Assembly: GCF_035319885.1 (NCBI RefSeq)
Contig: NZ_CP141285.1
Location: 2,480,001-2,544,000, forward strand
DNA: 64,000 nt
DNA from: Altererythrobacter sp. H2
Lineage (GTDB): Bacteria; Pseudomonadota; Alphaproteobacteria; Sphingomonadales; Sphingomonadaceae
Reading direction: 5' to 3'
In this document: positions 36,895 to 47,605 of the stretch, in pieces
How positions within the stretch are numbered: the first letter of the stretch is position 1
Layout of the letters: each line of letters begins with the position of its first letter
Notes under the pieces: generated by a model
The model's input: only the letters and a program-made list of their open reading frames with translations
What the model was told of the DNA's origin: nothing
The model's database searches: none
Program-made: the position numbers and the translations under genes

Positions 36895-38109
36895 ATGTCC
36901 GATATCAAGCGGGTCGTCCTGGCCTATTCCGGCGGCCTCGACACGAGCGTGATCGCCAAGTGGCTTGAGGTGGAGCGCGGGCTGGAGGTGGTTACCTTCA
37001 CCGCCGATCTCGGCCAGGGCGAAGAGATCGAGCCTGCCCGGGCCAAGGCGCGCGCGATGGGTATTCCGGACCAGCACATCTACATCGAGGACCTGCGCGA
37101 AGAATTCGTCCGCGATTTCGTCTTCCCGATGATGCGCGCCAACGCCCGCTACGAAGGTGACTATCTGCTCGGCACCTCGATTGCCCGCCCGCTCATCTCC
37201 AAGCGACTGGTCGAAATCGCGCACGAAACCGGGGCCGATGCCATTGCTCACGGCGCGACCGGCAAGGGCAACGACCAGGTCCGGTTCGAACTCAGCGCCT
37301 ATGCGCTTGATCCGGACATCAAGGTGATCGCCCCCTGGCGCGAATGGGACCTGACCAGCCGCACTGCCCTGATCGCCTGGGCCGAAGCGCACCAGATCCA
37401 GGTTCCGAAGGACAAGCGCGGCGACAGCCCGTTCTCGACCGATGCCAACCTGCTCCACACCTCCAGCGAAGGCAAGGTGCTGGAAGACCCGTGGGACGAG
37501 ACGCCCGACTACGTCTACTCGCGCACCGAGCACCCTGAAGATGCGCCCGACACGCCGGAATACATCACGATCGATTTCGAGCGCGGCGACGGCGTTGCTC
37601 TCAACGGTGAAGCGATGAGCCCCGCCACCCTGCTGGCCGCGCTCAACGAGCTGGGCCGCAAGCACGGCATCGGCCGGCTCGACCTGGTCGAGAACCGCTT
37701 CGTCGGCATGAAATCGCGTGGAATGTACGAAACCCCCGGCGGCGAGATCTACGCCCGCGCGCATCGCGGGATCGAGCAGATCACCCTCGACCGGGGCGCG
37801 GCGCACCTCAAGGACGAGCTCATGCCCAAGTATGCCGAGCTCATCTACAACGGCTTCTGGTTCAGCCCGGAGCGGGAGATGCTGCAGGCCGCCATCGACC
37901 TCAGCCAGGAGAAGGTCAGCGGCACGGTGCGGCTGAAGCTCTACAAGGGGCTCGCCAGCGTGGTGGGCCGCAAGTCGGCCAATTCGCTGTACTCGGAAGC
38001 GCACGTCACCTTCGAGGATGACGCCGGCGCCTATGACCAGAAGGACGCCGCGGGCTTCATCAAGCTCAACGCCCTGCGGTTGCGGCTGCTGGCGAAGCGG
38101 GATCGCTAG
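36895..38109 (+). CDS. argG: argininosuccinate synthase
   Basis: A 404-residue enzyme that joins citrulline and aspartate with ATP in arginine synthesis. The PP-loop [17 protein letters not shown] is at the start; further conserved blocks are [36 protein letters not shown] and [17 protein letters not shown]. Length matches the alphaproteobacterial form. It has no arg neighbours, as is common when arginine genes are scattered. The 865 bases after its stop hold no convincing gene. Confidence 0.97.
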   Translation: MSDIKRVVLAYSGGLDTSVIAKWLEVERGLEVVTFTADLGQGEEIEPARAKARAMGIPDQHIYIEDLREEFVRDFVFPMMRANARYEGDYLLGTSIARPLISKRLVEIAHETGADAIAHGATGKGNDQVRFELSAYALDPDIKVIAPWREWDLTSRTALIAWAEAHQIQVPKDKRGDSPFSTDANLLHTSSEGKVLEDPWDETPDYVYSRTEHPEDAPDTPEYITIDFERGDGVALNGEAMSPATLLAALNELGRKHGIGRLDLVENRFVGMKSRGMYETPGGEIYARAHRGIEQITLDRGAAHLKDELMPKYAELIYNGFWFSPEREMLQAAIDLSQEKVSGTVRLKLYKGLASVVGRKSANSLYSEAHVTFEDDAGAYDQKDAAGFIKLNALRLRLLAKRDR

Positions 38110-38141
38110 GCCTTTCGCGGGCAGTGCGACGAAGCGTTGAC

Positions 38142-38184
38142 TTATCCACCCGTGTCCACAGCGAAATCCGGGGAAAGTGGATAA
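38142..38184. other. inverted pair of DnaA-box-like motifs
   Basis: TTATCCAC at 38142-38149 and its exact reverse complement GTGGATAA at 38177-38184 lie 27 bases apart, with a third related TGTCCACA at 38153-38160 between them. The first two match eight of nine positions of the DnaA box TTATNCACA. They could bind DnaA, mark a promoter, or form an RNA stem at the head of the downstream RNA candidate. Confidence 0.45.
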
Positions 38185-38194
38185 CTCGGCCTTG

Positions 38195-38745
38195 CAAAGC
38201 TTGAACGACTCATCCTGCGGGTGCAGCTTCGGTCTATCGGAAGGGTACGGAAGCCGCAACGGATGAAGGTCTAACAGCCTGAAACCGAAGCGAAATCCGA
38301 ACCCGGAAGAGGTAGCGGGAACTGTCCGCGCGGTCTTCGAGGACCAAGTGCCGAAGGTTTCGACCGGACGCAAGTGGGCCGATTGAGAAGAACGCGAAAG
38401 CGTTCCGCTGCGGGCCGGGCAACCCGGTCGCTCATCGATGGCAGGCGCAGATGCCCCAGGGCAGACGCGTCGACCGCTTGAGATGGACGGCCAACACGGG
38501 TTGATCGGTCTCGGTTTCGACCAGGCCACAGGGGCGATCTTCGGATCGCGCACTGGGCAGGCAGGAACCGGATGCCGGTGCGAGCGCCGGTGATACAGCC
38601 GGATGGTCCGGTTCGCCGGACCGAAGGGGAAACCATCGGGCGCCAAGCGCTCGCCGGAACGGGACGCCGCAAGGCGGAACAGGAAGGCAGCCCACGCGCT
38701 GGCGAGAGTGGGGTCGGCAGCGATGCCGGCCCCATTTGCATGGGC
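38195..38745 (+). ncRNA. candidate large structured RNA, family not recognised
   Basis: About 550 bases between argG and rlpA have no gene-like frame but contain at least six strong hairpins with RNA-type loops: 38390-38405 (6 bp, GAAA loop), 38413-38429 (7 bp, CAA), 38534-38549 (6 bp, UUCG closed by C-G), 38605-38622 (7 bp, UUCG), 38665-38676 (4 bp, GCAA) and 38708-38735 (12 bp, GCGA). CTCGCC at 38650 can pair with GGCGAG at 38701 to enclose the GCAA hairpin. The GNRA loops are of that type only when read on the plus strand, which sets the direction. RNase P, tmRNA and SRP core sequences are absent. Ends are estimates, and no promoter or T-run terminator is clear. Confidence 0.6.
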
Positions 38746-38974
38746 CTCCACCCGCAGCCGGCAAGCCCAATCCTCTCCCACCTCATGCTCCCTCTCCTTG
38801 CGCGCGGAGGCCCGATTCTCGGCCGCCGTGCACTTGTCCGCACGCCCTCCCAAACGGCATGTGGCCGTGTTTCGGCCCCATTTCAGCGCCGAGACGAGCC
38901 CTGCTATCGACCAGCCGTTGCGCCCGTTTGGTTCCCGCCAGCTTCCGGGCGTAAAGGCCGCGCCCAACGCAGCT

Positions 38975-39490
38975 ATGACGACCCTTCACACCTCTCTCAC
39001 CCGCACCCGGCGGTTTGCGCTCGCCGCCACGCTGGCCGTGCTGCCGCTCGGCTCGGCGCTGGCGGAGAGCAGCGCCAGCGAGGCCGCCATCCCCGAGCTC
39101 GCCGCCCCCGTCACTGCCGCCCCCGTCACCGCAGTCGTCGTCCCGACAGTCCAGCCGCTCCCCGAACCGGCACCGGCCCCCGCATCCGCCACCCGCGCGC
39201 TCGGCAGCGGCGTCGCCAGCTTCTACGGCGCGGAGCTGCACGGCCGCCGCACCGCCAGCGGCGAGCGGTTCGACATGCACGCCCTCACCGCCGCGCACCG
39301 CACCCTGCCGTTCGGCACCCGCGTGGTGGTGACCAACCCGGCCAACGGCCGCTCGGTCACCGTGCGCATCAACGACCGCGGCCCGTTCCACGGCGGGCGG
39401 GTGATCGACGTCAGCCGCGCCGCCGCGAGCGAGCTCGGCCTGGTCGCGCGCGGCCACGGCACGGTCGAGCTGGCGCTGGTCGAGGGCTGA
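38975..39490 (+). CDS. RlpA-like septal ring lytic transglycosylase, short form
   Basis: A 171-residue exported protein. A signal peptide (through ALAESSA) and a Pro/Ala/Val-rich linker lead into a double-psi beta barrel (about 75-170): SGVASFYGAELHGRRTASGE, LPFGTRVVVTNPANG and VRINDRGPFHGGRVIDVS, which contain the conserved barrel Asp and His/Glu positions. The C-terminal SPOR domain of full RlpA is missing, so septal targeting by denuded glycan is not expected. The start at 38975 gives the best signal peptide; the frame is open much further upstream through the RNA-like region but without homology. Confidence 0.85.
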   Translation: MTTLHTSLTRTRRFALAATLAVLPLGSALAESSASEAAIPELAAPVTAAPVTAVVVPTVQPLPEPAPAPASATRALGSGVASFYGAELHGRRTASGERFDMHALTAAHRTLPFGTRVVVTNPANGRSVTVRINDRGPFHGGRVIDVSRAAASELGLVARGHGTVELALVEG

Positions 39491-39540
39491 GGCCCCCGCA
39501 CCCGCTCACCTACCCGCTCGCGCCCCCGCTCTCGCCGCCC

Positions 39541-40515
39541 CTACCCCGCGCTTCGCGCACCCTTCCCCGCCCCCTCCCCCTGCCCCTTGACCGAACGCCT
39601 GCCGCGTGAGGCGCGCCCGCGTGCTTCCTCCCGCTCGTGCTCGGCGCGGTCGACCGGGGGGAAGTGCGGGCACGCGCGGCATTGCGGCCAGCGCGGGTAG
39701 TCACAACACACCGCATAGTGCCCGCCGGGGTTGGAGACCGGCTCCGGCCCCTGCGCGGTCATGCGCCAGTGCGGCTGGCCGCCATCGGTGCCATGGCGCG
39801 CACCCGGGCAGTCACACGGCATGGCCGCCAGCGCCTGCTTCTGGGTCAGCGGAGCCGGAGACATGGACCGCTTGTTACACTGTCCTGGAGAAGAAAAATC
39901 ACCCTGCCCCGGCTCGCCCGGTTCCTGCCCGGTCGAGGCCGCGTGGGCAGGCGCTGCGGCCACCACCGGCTCCTCCTCCCCGCGCGCGAAGCGGTCGAGC
40001 GCGGCTTCGAAATCCTCGGCAAAGGCATGGGCGGCGGCGTTGGCGGTGAGCCGGTCGAGCCGCGCGAGGTGCGCCAGCAGCAGGCGGGAATCGAACCGGC
40101 GGCGGGTGGCGACCTCCTCGCCGTGGTAGAACACCTTCTCCTCCACCCCCTCGATCGCGCGCACCGCCAGCACATCCTCCGCCACCGCCCGCGCGGCGAG
40201 CATGGCCGCATCCCACGCCAGCCGGAACGCCGGATTGGCGCGGCGCATGCGGTACGCGGTCTGGTGACTAATCCCGGCCGCCCGAACCGCCCGCCGCGCC
40301 GCCCCGCCCGCGGCCAGCGCGGAGAGGAAGGCGACCTGCTTGTCGCGGGAGAACTTCGCCCCTTCAGCAGAAACGGGAACCGGTTCTGCGCCCGGAAGGG
40401 GCGAGGCGCATTGCAGGGAACCCCGGTTCCCTGCCGCATCAGTGCTTTGCGGGGGATGCGCGGAGTCGGGCGGGAGAATGTCGAGGAGCGCGGGGAGCGA
40501 TGTATGCGCGTTCAT
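39541..40515 (-). CDS. HTH protein resembling phage terminase small subunits
   Basis: A 324-residue protein. An N-terminal Pro-rich leader is followed by an HTH (about 55-100: SRDKQVAFLSALAAGGAARR, then RAAGISHQTAYRMRRANPAF) and a helical part (AWDAAMLAARAVAEDVLAVR and YHGEEVATRRRFDSRLLLAH) with the layout of terminase small subunits. The C-terminal part has a Cys-rich segment (MPCDCPGARH, AVCCDYPRWPQCRACPHFP) and a basic tail. GGGAGGT stands 6 bases before the ATG at 40515 and supports this start. It may be a stray GTA or phage DNA-packaging gene, or an unrelated regulator; both are inferred. A repeat motif lies within its linker. Confidence 0.65.
   Translation of the reverse strand: MNAHTSLPALLDILPPDSAHPPQSTDAAGNRGSLQCASPLPGAEPVPVSAEGAKFSRDKQVAFLSALAAGGAARRAVRAAGISHQTAYRMRRANPAFRLAWDAAMLAARAVAEDVLAVRAIEGVEEKVFYHGEEVATRRRFDSRLLLAHLARLDRLTANAAAHAFAEDFEAALDRFARGEEEPVVAAAPAHAASTGQEPGEPGQGDFSSPGQCNKRSMSPAPLTQKQALAAMPCDCPGARHGTDGGQPHWRMTAQGPEPVSNPGGHYAVCCDYPRWPQCRACPHFPPVDRAEHEREEARGRASRGRRSVKGQGEGAGKGARSAG
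39871..39887 (+). repeat. TTGTTACACTGTCC short repeat, copy 1
   Basis: The 17 bases CTTGTTACACTGTCCTG recur in reverse complement at 52353-52369. After a few variable bases both copies continue with an A-rich run (AGAAAAATC here, GGAAAAAATC there). This copy lies inside the linker of the terminase-like gene and is read in frame as SPGQCNK on the other strand. Confidence 0.7.
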
Positions 40516-40801
40516 GCCGCACCTCCCGAACATTTGGTCTGGCGATGTCCGGTCCGCGACAAGCGGACCGCAAGGCCGACCGGCCGCCCGAGCTTATGCG
40601 AGGGAGCCAAGGCGCACGGACGTGCGCCGCCCGGCGTGTGAGGGCGTAAACAAGAAACTGCGTTCATCGCGGTGGTCCTTCTGTGGGGAGAGGGACCGGG
40701 GGATTTATGGCAGGTGGGGGGCTGTAGGAAAGGGCGTTGTCTGTTGCCAATTGTCGTAGCCATCACATCGCTCTAATGTCTCCCACGAAACGGAGTACGC
40801 C

Positions 40802-41890
40802 ATGCAATCCCGCGAGATACCACTCGATCAGCTTCTTCTCGATCCCAATAATTATCGCTTGCAAGAATCTGACACCTTTATGATGGTGAACACAGAACGA
40901 TTTTCTGAGGAGGGTGTGCAAGATCGCACACTAACGCGCCTCGGACGTCACTCTCTTCGGGAACTTGTTAATTCCATTAGATCAAACGGTTTCCTGGAAA
41001 TTGAACGAATCGTAGTAACTCCATACGAACATGACGATGAGAAATTCTTAGTTATTGAAGGAAATCGACGAATAGCAGCTCTTCGAATATTGAGAGAAGA
41101 GCACCGGGGAGGCATTGACGTGCCAGATCAGGTAATTGCAACATTCGATGCTGTTCCTTGCTTAGTAGCCGACAATGAGGGCGAGGCGTTCTTCAAAGAA
41201 GCCCTAATGGGAATTAGGCACGTAGGCGGTATCAAGGAGTGGGGCGGTTTTCAGCGAGCCAAATTAATTGCGGATTTGCGCGACGGTCACGATCTTGAGG
41301 CTGGCGAGGTTGCAGATCGTCTTGGAATGCATGTTCAGGAAGTTAACCGACGCTACCGGGCGTACAAATGCCTTCAACAAATGCAAAACGACGAAGAATA
41401 CGGCGAGTACGCAAACCCAGCGATGTATCCAATATTTCACGAGGCTGTATCACTACCAGTCCTCAGAGAGTGGGCGGGCTGGGATGCTGCTACAAATGCA
41501 TTTAAGAACGATGAAAATAGAGATCTTTTCTATTCGCTCATAACACCGCACATCAACGAAGAAGATCCCAATCCTGATGCGGAACCAGCCCAGCCTAAGA
41601 TAAAGTCGTATGGAGATGTTCGTCAATTACGAGATATTCTACCCAACGACGAAGCGAGAGCTTGCCTTCTTCAAGACGATAAATCCTTGCTTGATGCACA
41701 GACGATCGCCAAAAGAGACGAAATTTCGCGAAAATGGCGCAGCGAAGTTGGGGAAGCCAGTACCGCCCTAAAGAAGATAAGCGCGATTGAGGTTGAGGGC
41801 TTTGACGATGACGATCTGACAATCATTAACGCACTGGTCGAGACGGCTAAACGGGTAATCGCCATACATAAGCGACTGAAAGGTGGATAA
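40802..41890 (+). CDS. ParB/Srx-fold domain protein in an AT-richer island
   Basis: A 362-residue protein with a ParB N-terminal domain (about 1-120): REIPLDQLLLDPNNYRL, HSLRELVNSIRSNGFLEIER and FLVIEGNRRIAALRIL, the last matching the nucleotide-binding GxRR box. An HTH follows at about 165-195 (EVADRLGMHVQEVNRRYRAY). The rest is charged and helical with no known domain. ACGGAG precedes the ATG. The downstream Mrr-like nuclease starts 5 bases after the stop. Base composition is clearly more AT-rich than the neighbours, with codons such as AAT, TTA and ATA, so recent transfer is likely. Chromosome segregation is unlikely: no ParA or parS is seen. A defence function is inferred. Confidence 0.8.
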   Translation: MQSREIPLDQLLLDPNNYRLQESDTFMMVNTERFSEEGVQDRTLTRLGRHSLRELVNSIRSNGFLEIERIVVTPYEHDDEKFLVIEGNRRIAALRILREEHRGGIDVPDQVIATFDAVPCLVADNEGEAFFKEALMGIRHVGGIKEWGGFQRAKLIADLRDGHDLEAGEVADRLGMHVQEVNRRYRAYKCLQQMQNDEEYGEYANPAMYPIFHEAVSLPVLREWAGWDAATNAFKNDENRDLFYSLITPHINEEDPNPDAEPAQPKIKSYGDVRQLRDILPNDEARACLLQDDKSLLDAQTIAKRDEISRKWRSEVGEASTALKKISAIEVEGFDDDDLTIINALVETAKRVIAIHKRLKGG

Positions 41891-41895
41891 GAAAA

Positions 41896-42762
41896 GTGGT
41901 TCCTGGCCCGGCCGCAGCGCTGGACGCGATTGGCCGATATCTCGAAATCGAAGCCGGACCGATAGCGGTACGAGCGCTCCTAGTCAATATTATTGTAGGA
42001 GAACGATGGCTTGTTGGCGATGAAGCGGCTGAGAAGGCCCAGAAATGGGAAAGAAGCCTACTAGTGCGAGCTCGCGCTCACTTAAACGCTTGTATAAATG
42101 ACGGATCATTTATTGCGTTTACGTTCAACACGCTAAATCCTGAATATATCCAAGGAGCTTGTTACTGCGAACCTAGCGATCCGCCGGACATCGTAGAAGC
42201 CAAAAGGCGGCGCAGGAACTCAATCAAGCTATTCGATGCCATTCGCGTCAAAACGGCAAACGATTTGGAAATACTATGCGTTCGCCTACTAACGTTACTT
42301 GGTGTCAAAGACCCACGCCATACTCCTCGTAGCGGCGATGGAGGCATTGATTTTTATGGATTTTCTGACTTCGGCTATATCCTTAAACCAGAGATCTTGC
42401 CAGCAGGCGCTGAAAAAAACATGCGAGTCTGGTTTGTCGGGCAGGCGAAGCATTTTGACAAAACTGGAGTTTCGACGAAAGATATACGTGAAATAGTTGG
42501 ATCAGCTGAACTGGCTAGAGCAAAGCTCTTTGCAGGAAAGAATGATCCAGTTCGATTTTTTTCAGCGAAGTTGTGTGACCCAGTATTCTCAATGTTTGTG
42601 ACAACTGGAGAGTTCTCTCGAGATTCCAAAGACCTTATGAAAAAATCTGGGATCATCCCGATGGATGGGCCACAGCTAGGGCAGTTTCTTGCCGATAACA
42701 ATGTAGGATTGATCGGCGAGGAATTTGACGACAGTGCTTTCGACACATGGTTATATGGCTAG
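41896..42762 (+). CDS. Mrr-type PD-(D/E)XK restriction endonuclease-like protein
   Basis: A 288-residue protein. The C-terminal half carries an Mrr-like catalytic core: the helix DLEILCVRLLTLLGV, then TPRSGDGGIDFYGF (catalytic Asp), then VWFVGQAKHFDKTGV with the Q-x-K motif, and a following helix IREIVGSAELARAKLF. The N-terminal half is an unknown alpha-helical domain that may sense or recognise DNA. The GTG start is 5 bases past the ParB-like stop with GGTGG upstream, so the genes are coupled. No methyltransferase adjoins, so it may be a modification-dependent nuclease or be steered by its ParB-like partner. AT-richer codons match that gene. Confidence 0.82.
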   Translation: MVPGPAAALDAIGRYLEIEAGPIAVRALLVNIIVGERWLVGDEAAEKAQKWERSLLVRARAHLNACINDGSFIAFTFNTLNPEYIQGACYCEPSDPPDIVEAKRRRRNSIKLFDAIRVKTANDLEILCVRLLTLLGVKDPRHTPRSGDGGIDFYGFSDFGYILKPEILPAGAEKNMRVWFVGQAKHFDKTGVSTKDIREIVGSAELARAKLFAGKNDPVRFFSAKLCDPVFSMFVTTGEFSRDSKDLMKKSGIIPMDGPQLGQFLADNNVGLIGEEFDDSAFDTWLYG

Positions 42763-43421
42763 CTTATCGGGCTCCTCCGCCCCCTCTGCGATCATGCCTG
42801 ACAACTCCATGGATGCTTTTTTGGCCGCCTCGGCCTTTACGTGAGCAAACCGGCACTGCGCGTGGCGACCTAACACCCATTCCCGTTATCGCGAACGCAG
42901 CGGGGCGATCCAGGGCGCTCTCGATCGCCGTCCTTCGGCCGACGGGCAAGGCCCCCCGCTCAGGACACGCTATGCCCTGGGGGCTCCTCACAATGACGGC
43001 GGGTGGGTAGTGCGGCCTCTTCGCCGCCCTTCGACAGGCTCAGGACAGGCTTCGCGTGGACCAAAACAAGCGGGACCCCGGATCTCGTCCGGGGTGACGT
43101 GGTCGTTCTGGCCTTCGCAGGGGCAGGCAAGTCCGGGGTGGCGAAGGGAGAGCAGCGGTTGCCGGTTGCGGGGCCTCTCTGCGCCTTGTCTTTCCTCTGC
43201 GGTCTCTGCGTGAAACACACTGGGGCGAGGTGTGGGGTCAGGGTGGCGCTTCGCCACTGCGTGGTCCCGCTGTCCCAAGGGGGAGGAATACCAGCCTGCG
43301 GCTGGCCCCCTCTCCCAACCCCGGATCAGGTCCGGGGCAGGCTCCTCTCGCGCAAGGGGAGAGGGCCTTTGTGCCCCCTCCGTCCGTGCTGCGCACGGCC
43401 GCCTCCCCCAGCGGGGGAGAA
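42763..43421. repeat. 659-base intergenic region of dispersed repeat fragments
   Basis: No gene is supported here. The region carries several short palindromes, such as CCCCGGATC with TCCGGGG, CTCTCC with GGAGAG, and inverted GGGGGAGG/CCTCCCCC pieces. A block at 43175-43310 (CTCTGCGTGAA, TGTGGGGTCAGGGTG, then CACTGCGTGGTCCC and GGGGGAGGAAT) is repeated in related form at 50853-50975. This resembles mobile intergenic repeats that gather at island edges. It marks the right flank of the ParB/nuclease island. Confidence 0.65.
43403..43419 (-). terminator. hairpin at the end of uvrA
   Basis: CTCCCCC and GGGGGAG form a 7-bp perfect stem with a 3-base loop, 3 bases beyond the uvrA stop. A T-run is missing, so it may be a weak terminator or a transcript-end stabiliser. 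Confidence 0.5.
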
Positions 43422-46349
<2,928 letters not shown>

Positions 46350-46359
46350 GGGTCGTGCT

Positions 46360-46374
46360 GTTCCATATTTGTTC
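46360..46374. promoter_or_regulatory. LexA (SOS) box of uvrA
   Basis: GTTC, seven bases CATATTT, then GTTC: an exact match to the alphaproteobacterial LexA site GTTC-N7-GTTC. It lies 11-25 bases before the uvrA start codon, where LexA would block transcription until DNA damage. The divergent secreted-protein gene starts about 120 bases away. Confidence 0.85.
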
Positions 46375-46493
46375 GGATTCTGCAAGGCAGCCGACCGGGC
46401 GGGCGGGACAACCTGGAAAGGCAGCAGGTGGGATTGACAATGATCCATTGAAAGGGCGTGGTGCAGTAAATCTTGCAAACAGGATGAGACCTC

Positions 46494-47495
46494 ATGCGTA
46501 TCTTGTTGCCTGCCATGCTCGCGTTTGCCGCCCCTGCCTCCATCGCAGGGCTGAATTTGGCGTGGGCGCAGCCAGCACAGGCCCAGGCCGCAATCGATCC
46601 GGCGTTTCTGGCCGAGGTGCAGGGGCGCTGGGTGTCTCGATTTCCCCACAGCGACATAGAGTTCGAAGTCAACGGCACCGAGATCCGCCTCGTCGTGGCA
46701 GAGGAGAAAGTCCATGGCAGCGGGCGGTCGCAGTATGTGCCTCGTGCTGGCGATCTGGTTGCGGTGATCACCGGCGCTGAACGGACCGGCGCCAAACAGG
46801 GGGTCGATGGCAAAGACTATCCGGAATATGTCTTTTACGTCCGCAGCATCTCCAATCATGGAGACGGCTGGCGGATTTCCGAAAGTTCCACCACCAGGCA
46901 CCTGACATTCAACACGCAGTTTTGCCGGGACGGCTCGTCCGGCCCCACCAAGCCATTCTCCAATTACTACACCCTGTCTTCGCCGGCAGTGGTGACCAAT
47001 GACGGTTGGCGCGCCGAAGCCAAGGGCCGGATTTTCCCGCCGCGCGGCAGTGTGCCCAACTGGGCCGATCCGATCGTGCCAGGCTGCAAGGATGGCCCGT
47101 CAAGTCGCCCGAACCGCATGACGGGCTCGGCCAGCACAGCCACCGCCGCGCAGCCTGCGCAGGTGTCCTCTGACCCTGTTCCGCCCTTATCCGTTCCGGT
47201 TGCCTCCGAGCAGGAGCAGCGCGAGCAGGCCGAGCGCGAGCGCCTGAACCGGGAACAGGCCGAGTTCGGCACCCGCCAGCTGGCCGAGAACGAAGCCAAC
47301 CGGCAGGCCTACGAGCAGGCCCTGCGTGACCGGGAGGCCACCATCGCCCGCCAGGCGGCCGAGCACGAGGCGGCGGTCGCGGCGGTCGAGGCTGAACGGC
47401 TCCGGCGCGAGCGCGAACACGAAGCCGCCATGGCCCGCTGGCGCGCCGACGTGGAAGCCTGCCGGAAGGGCGACCGGAGCCGATGCGCCCAGTGA
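46494..47495 (+). CDS. exported protein with C-terminal coiled coil
   Basis: A 333-residue protein. A signal peptide (about 1-32, ending AQPAQAQA) is followed by a globular domain of about 165 residues ([20 protein letters not shown], then [12 protein letters not shown]) with two cysteines that may pair, a Pro/Ser linker, and a long charged coiled coil from about 235 to 320 with heptad-like [19 protein letters not shown] and [17 protein letters not shown] recognise no enzyme domain. It may be a periplasmic or envelope-bound structural protein. It stands alone between uvrA and dcp. Confidence 0.75.
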   Translation: MRILLPAMLAFAAPASIAGLNLAWAQPAQAQAAIDPAFLAEVQGRWVSRFPHSDIEFEVNGTEIRLVVAEEKVHGSGRSQYVPRAGDLVAVITGAERTGAKQGVDGKDYPEYVFYVRSISNHGDGWRISESSTTRHLTFNTQFCRDGSSGPTKPFSNYYTLSSPAVVTNDGWRAEAKGRIFPPRGSVPNWADPIVPGCKDGPSSRPNRMTGSASTATAAQPAQVSSDPVPPLSVPVASEQEQREQAERERLNREQAEFGTRQLAENEANRQAYEQALRDREATIARQAAEHEAAVAAVEAERLRREREHEAAMARWRADVEACRKGDRSRCAQ

Positions 47496-47605
47496 CGGAA
47501 ATGCACCCGGTTGCATTTGTAATCAATCTCAGGTTCAAGCGCGGTCAGCTAACAGCCCGGCCAACACCGGGTAAGACCCGACCATGATCCGATAAGGAGT
47601 CGCCG

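Noticed and set aside
38195-38745. RNase P RNA or tmRNA at this locus
   Set aside because: The conserved GAGGAAAGTCC and ACAGAAA parts of RNase P and the tag region and TTCGAATC-CCA end of tmRNA are not present.
36661-38967. 768-codon open frame antisense to argG and the RNA candidate
   Set aside because: It mirrors argG in a GC-rich region; the translated sequence has no domain and runs through the hairpin-rich RNA-like segment.
40802-41890. Chromosomal partition gene parB
   Set aside because: There is no ParA, parS or C-terminal dimer domain, and the gene is in an AT-rich accessory pair.
42763-43421. CRISPR-like repeats
   Set aside because: The palindromes and shared blocks are irregular, with no uniform repeat-spacer pattern; no CRISPR array is seen anywhere in the window.
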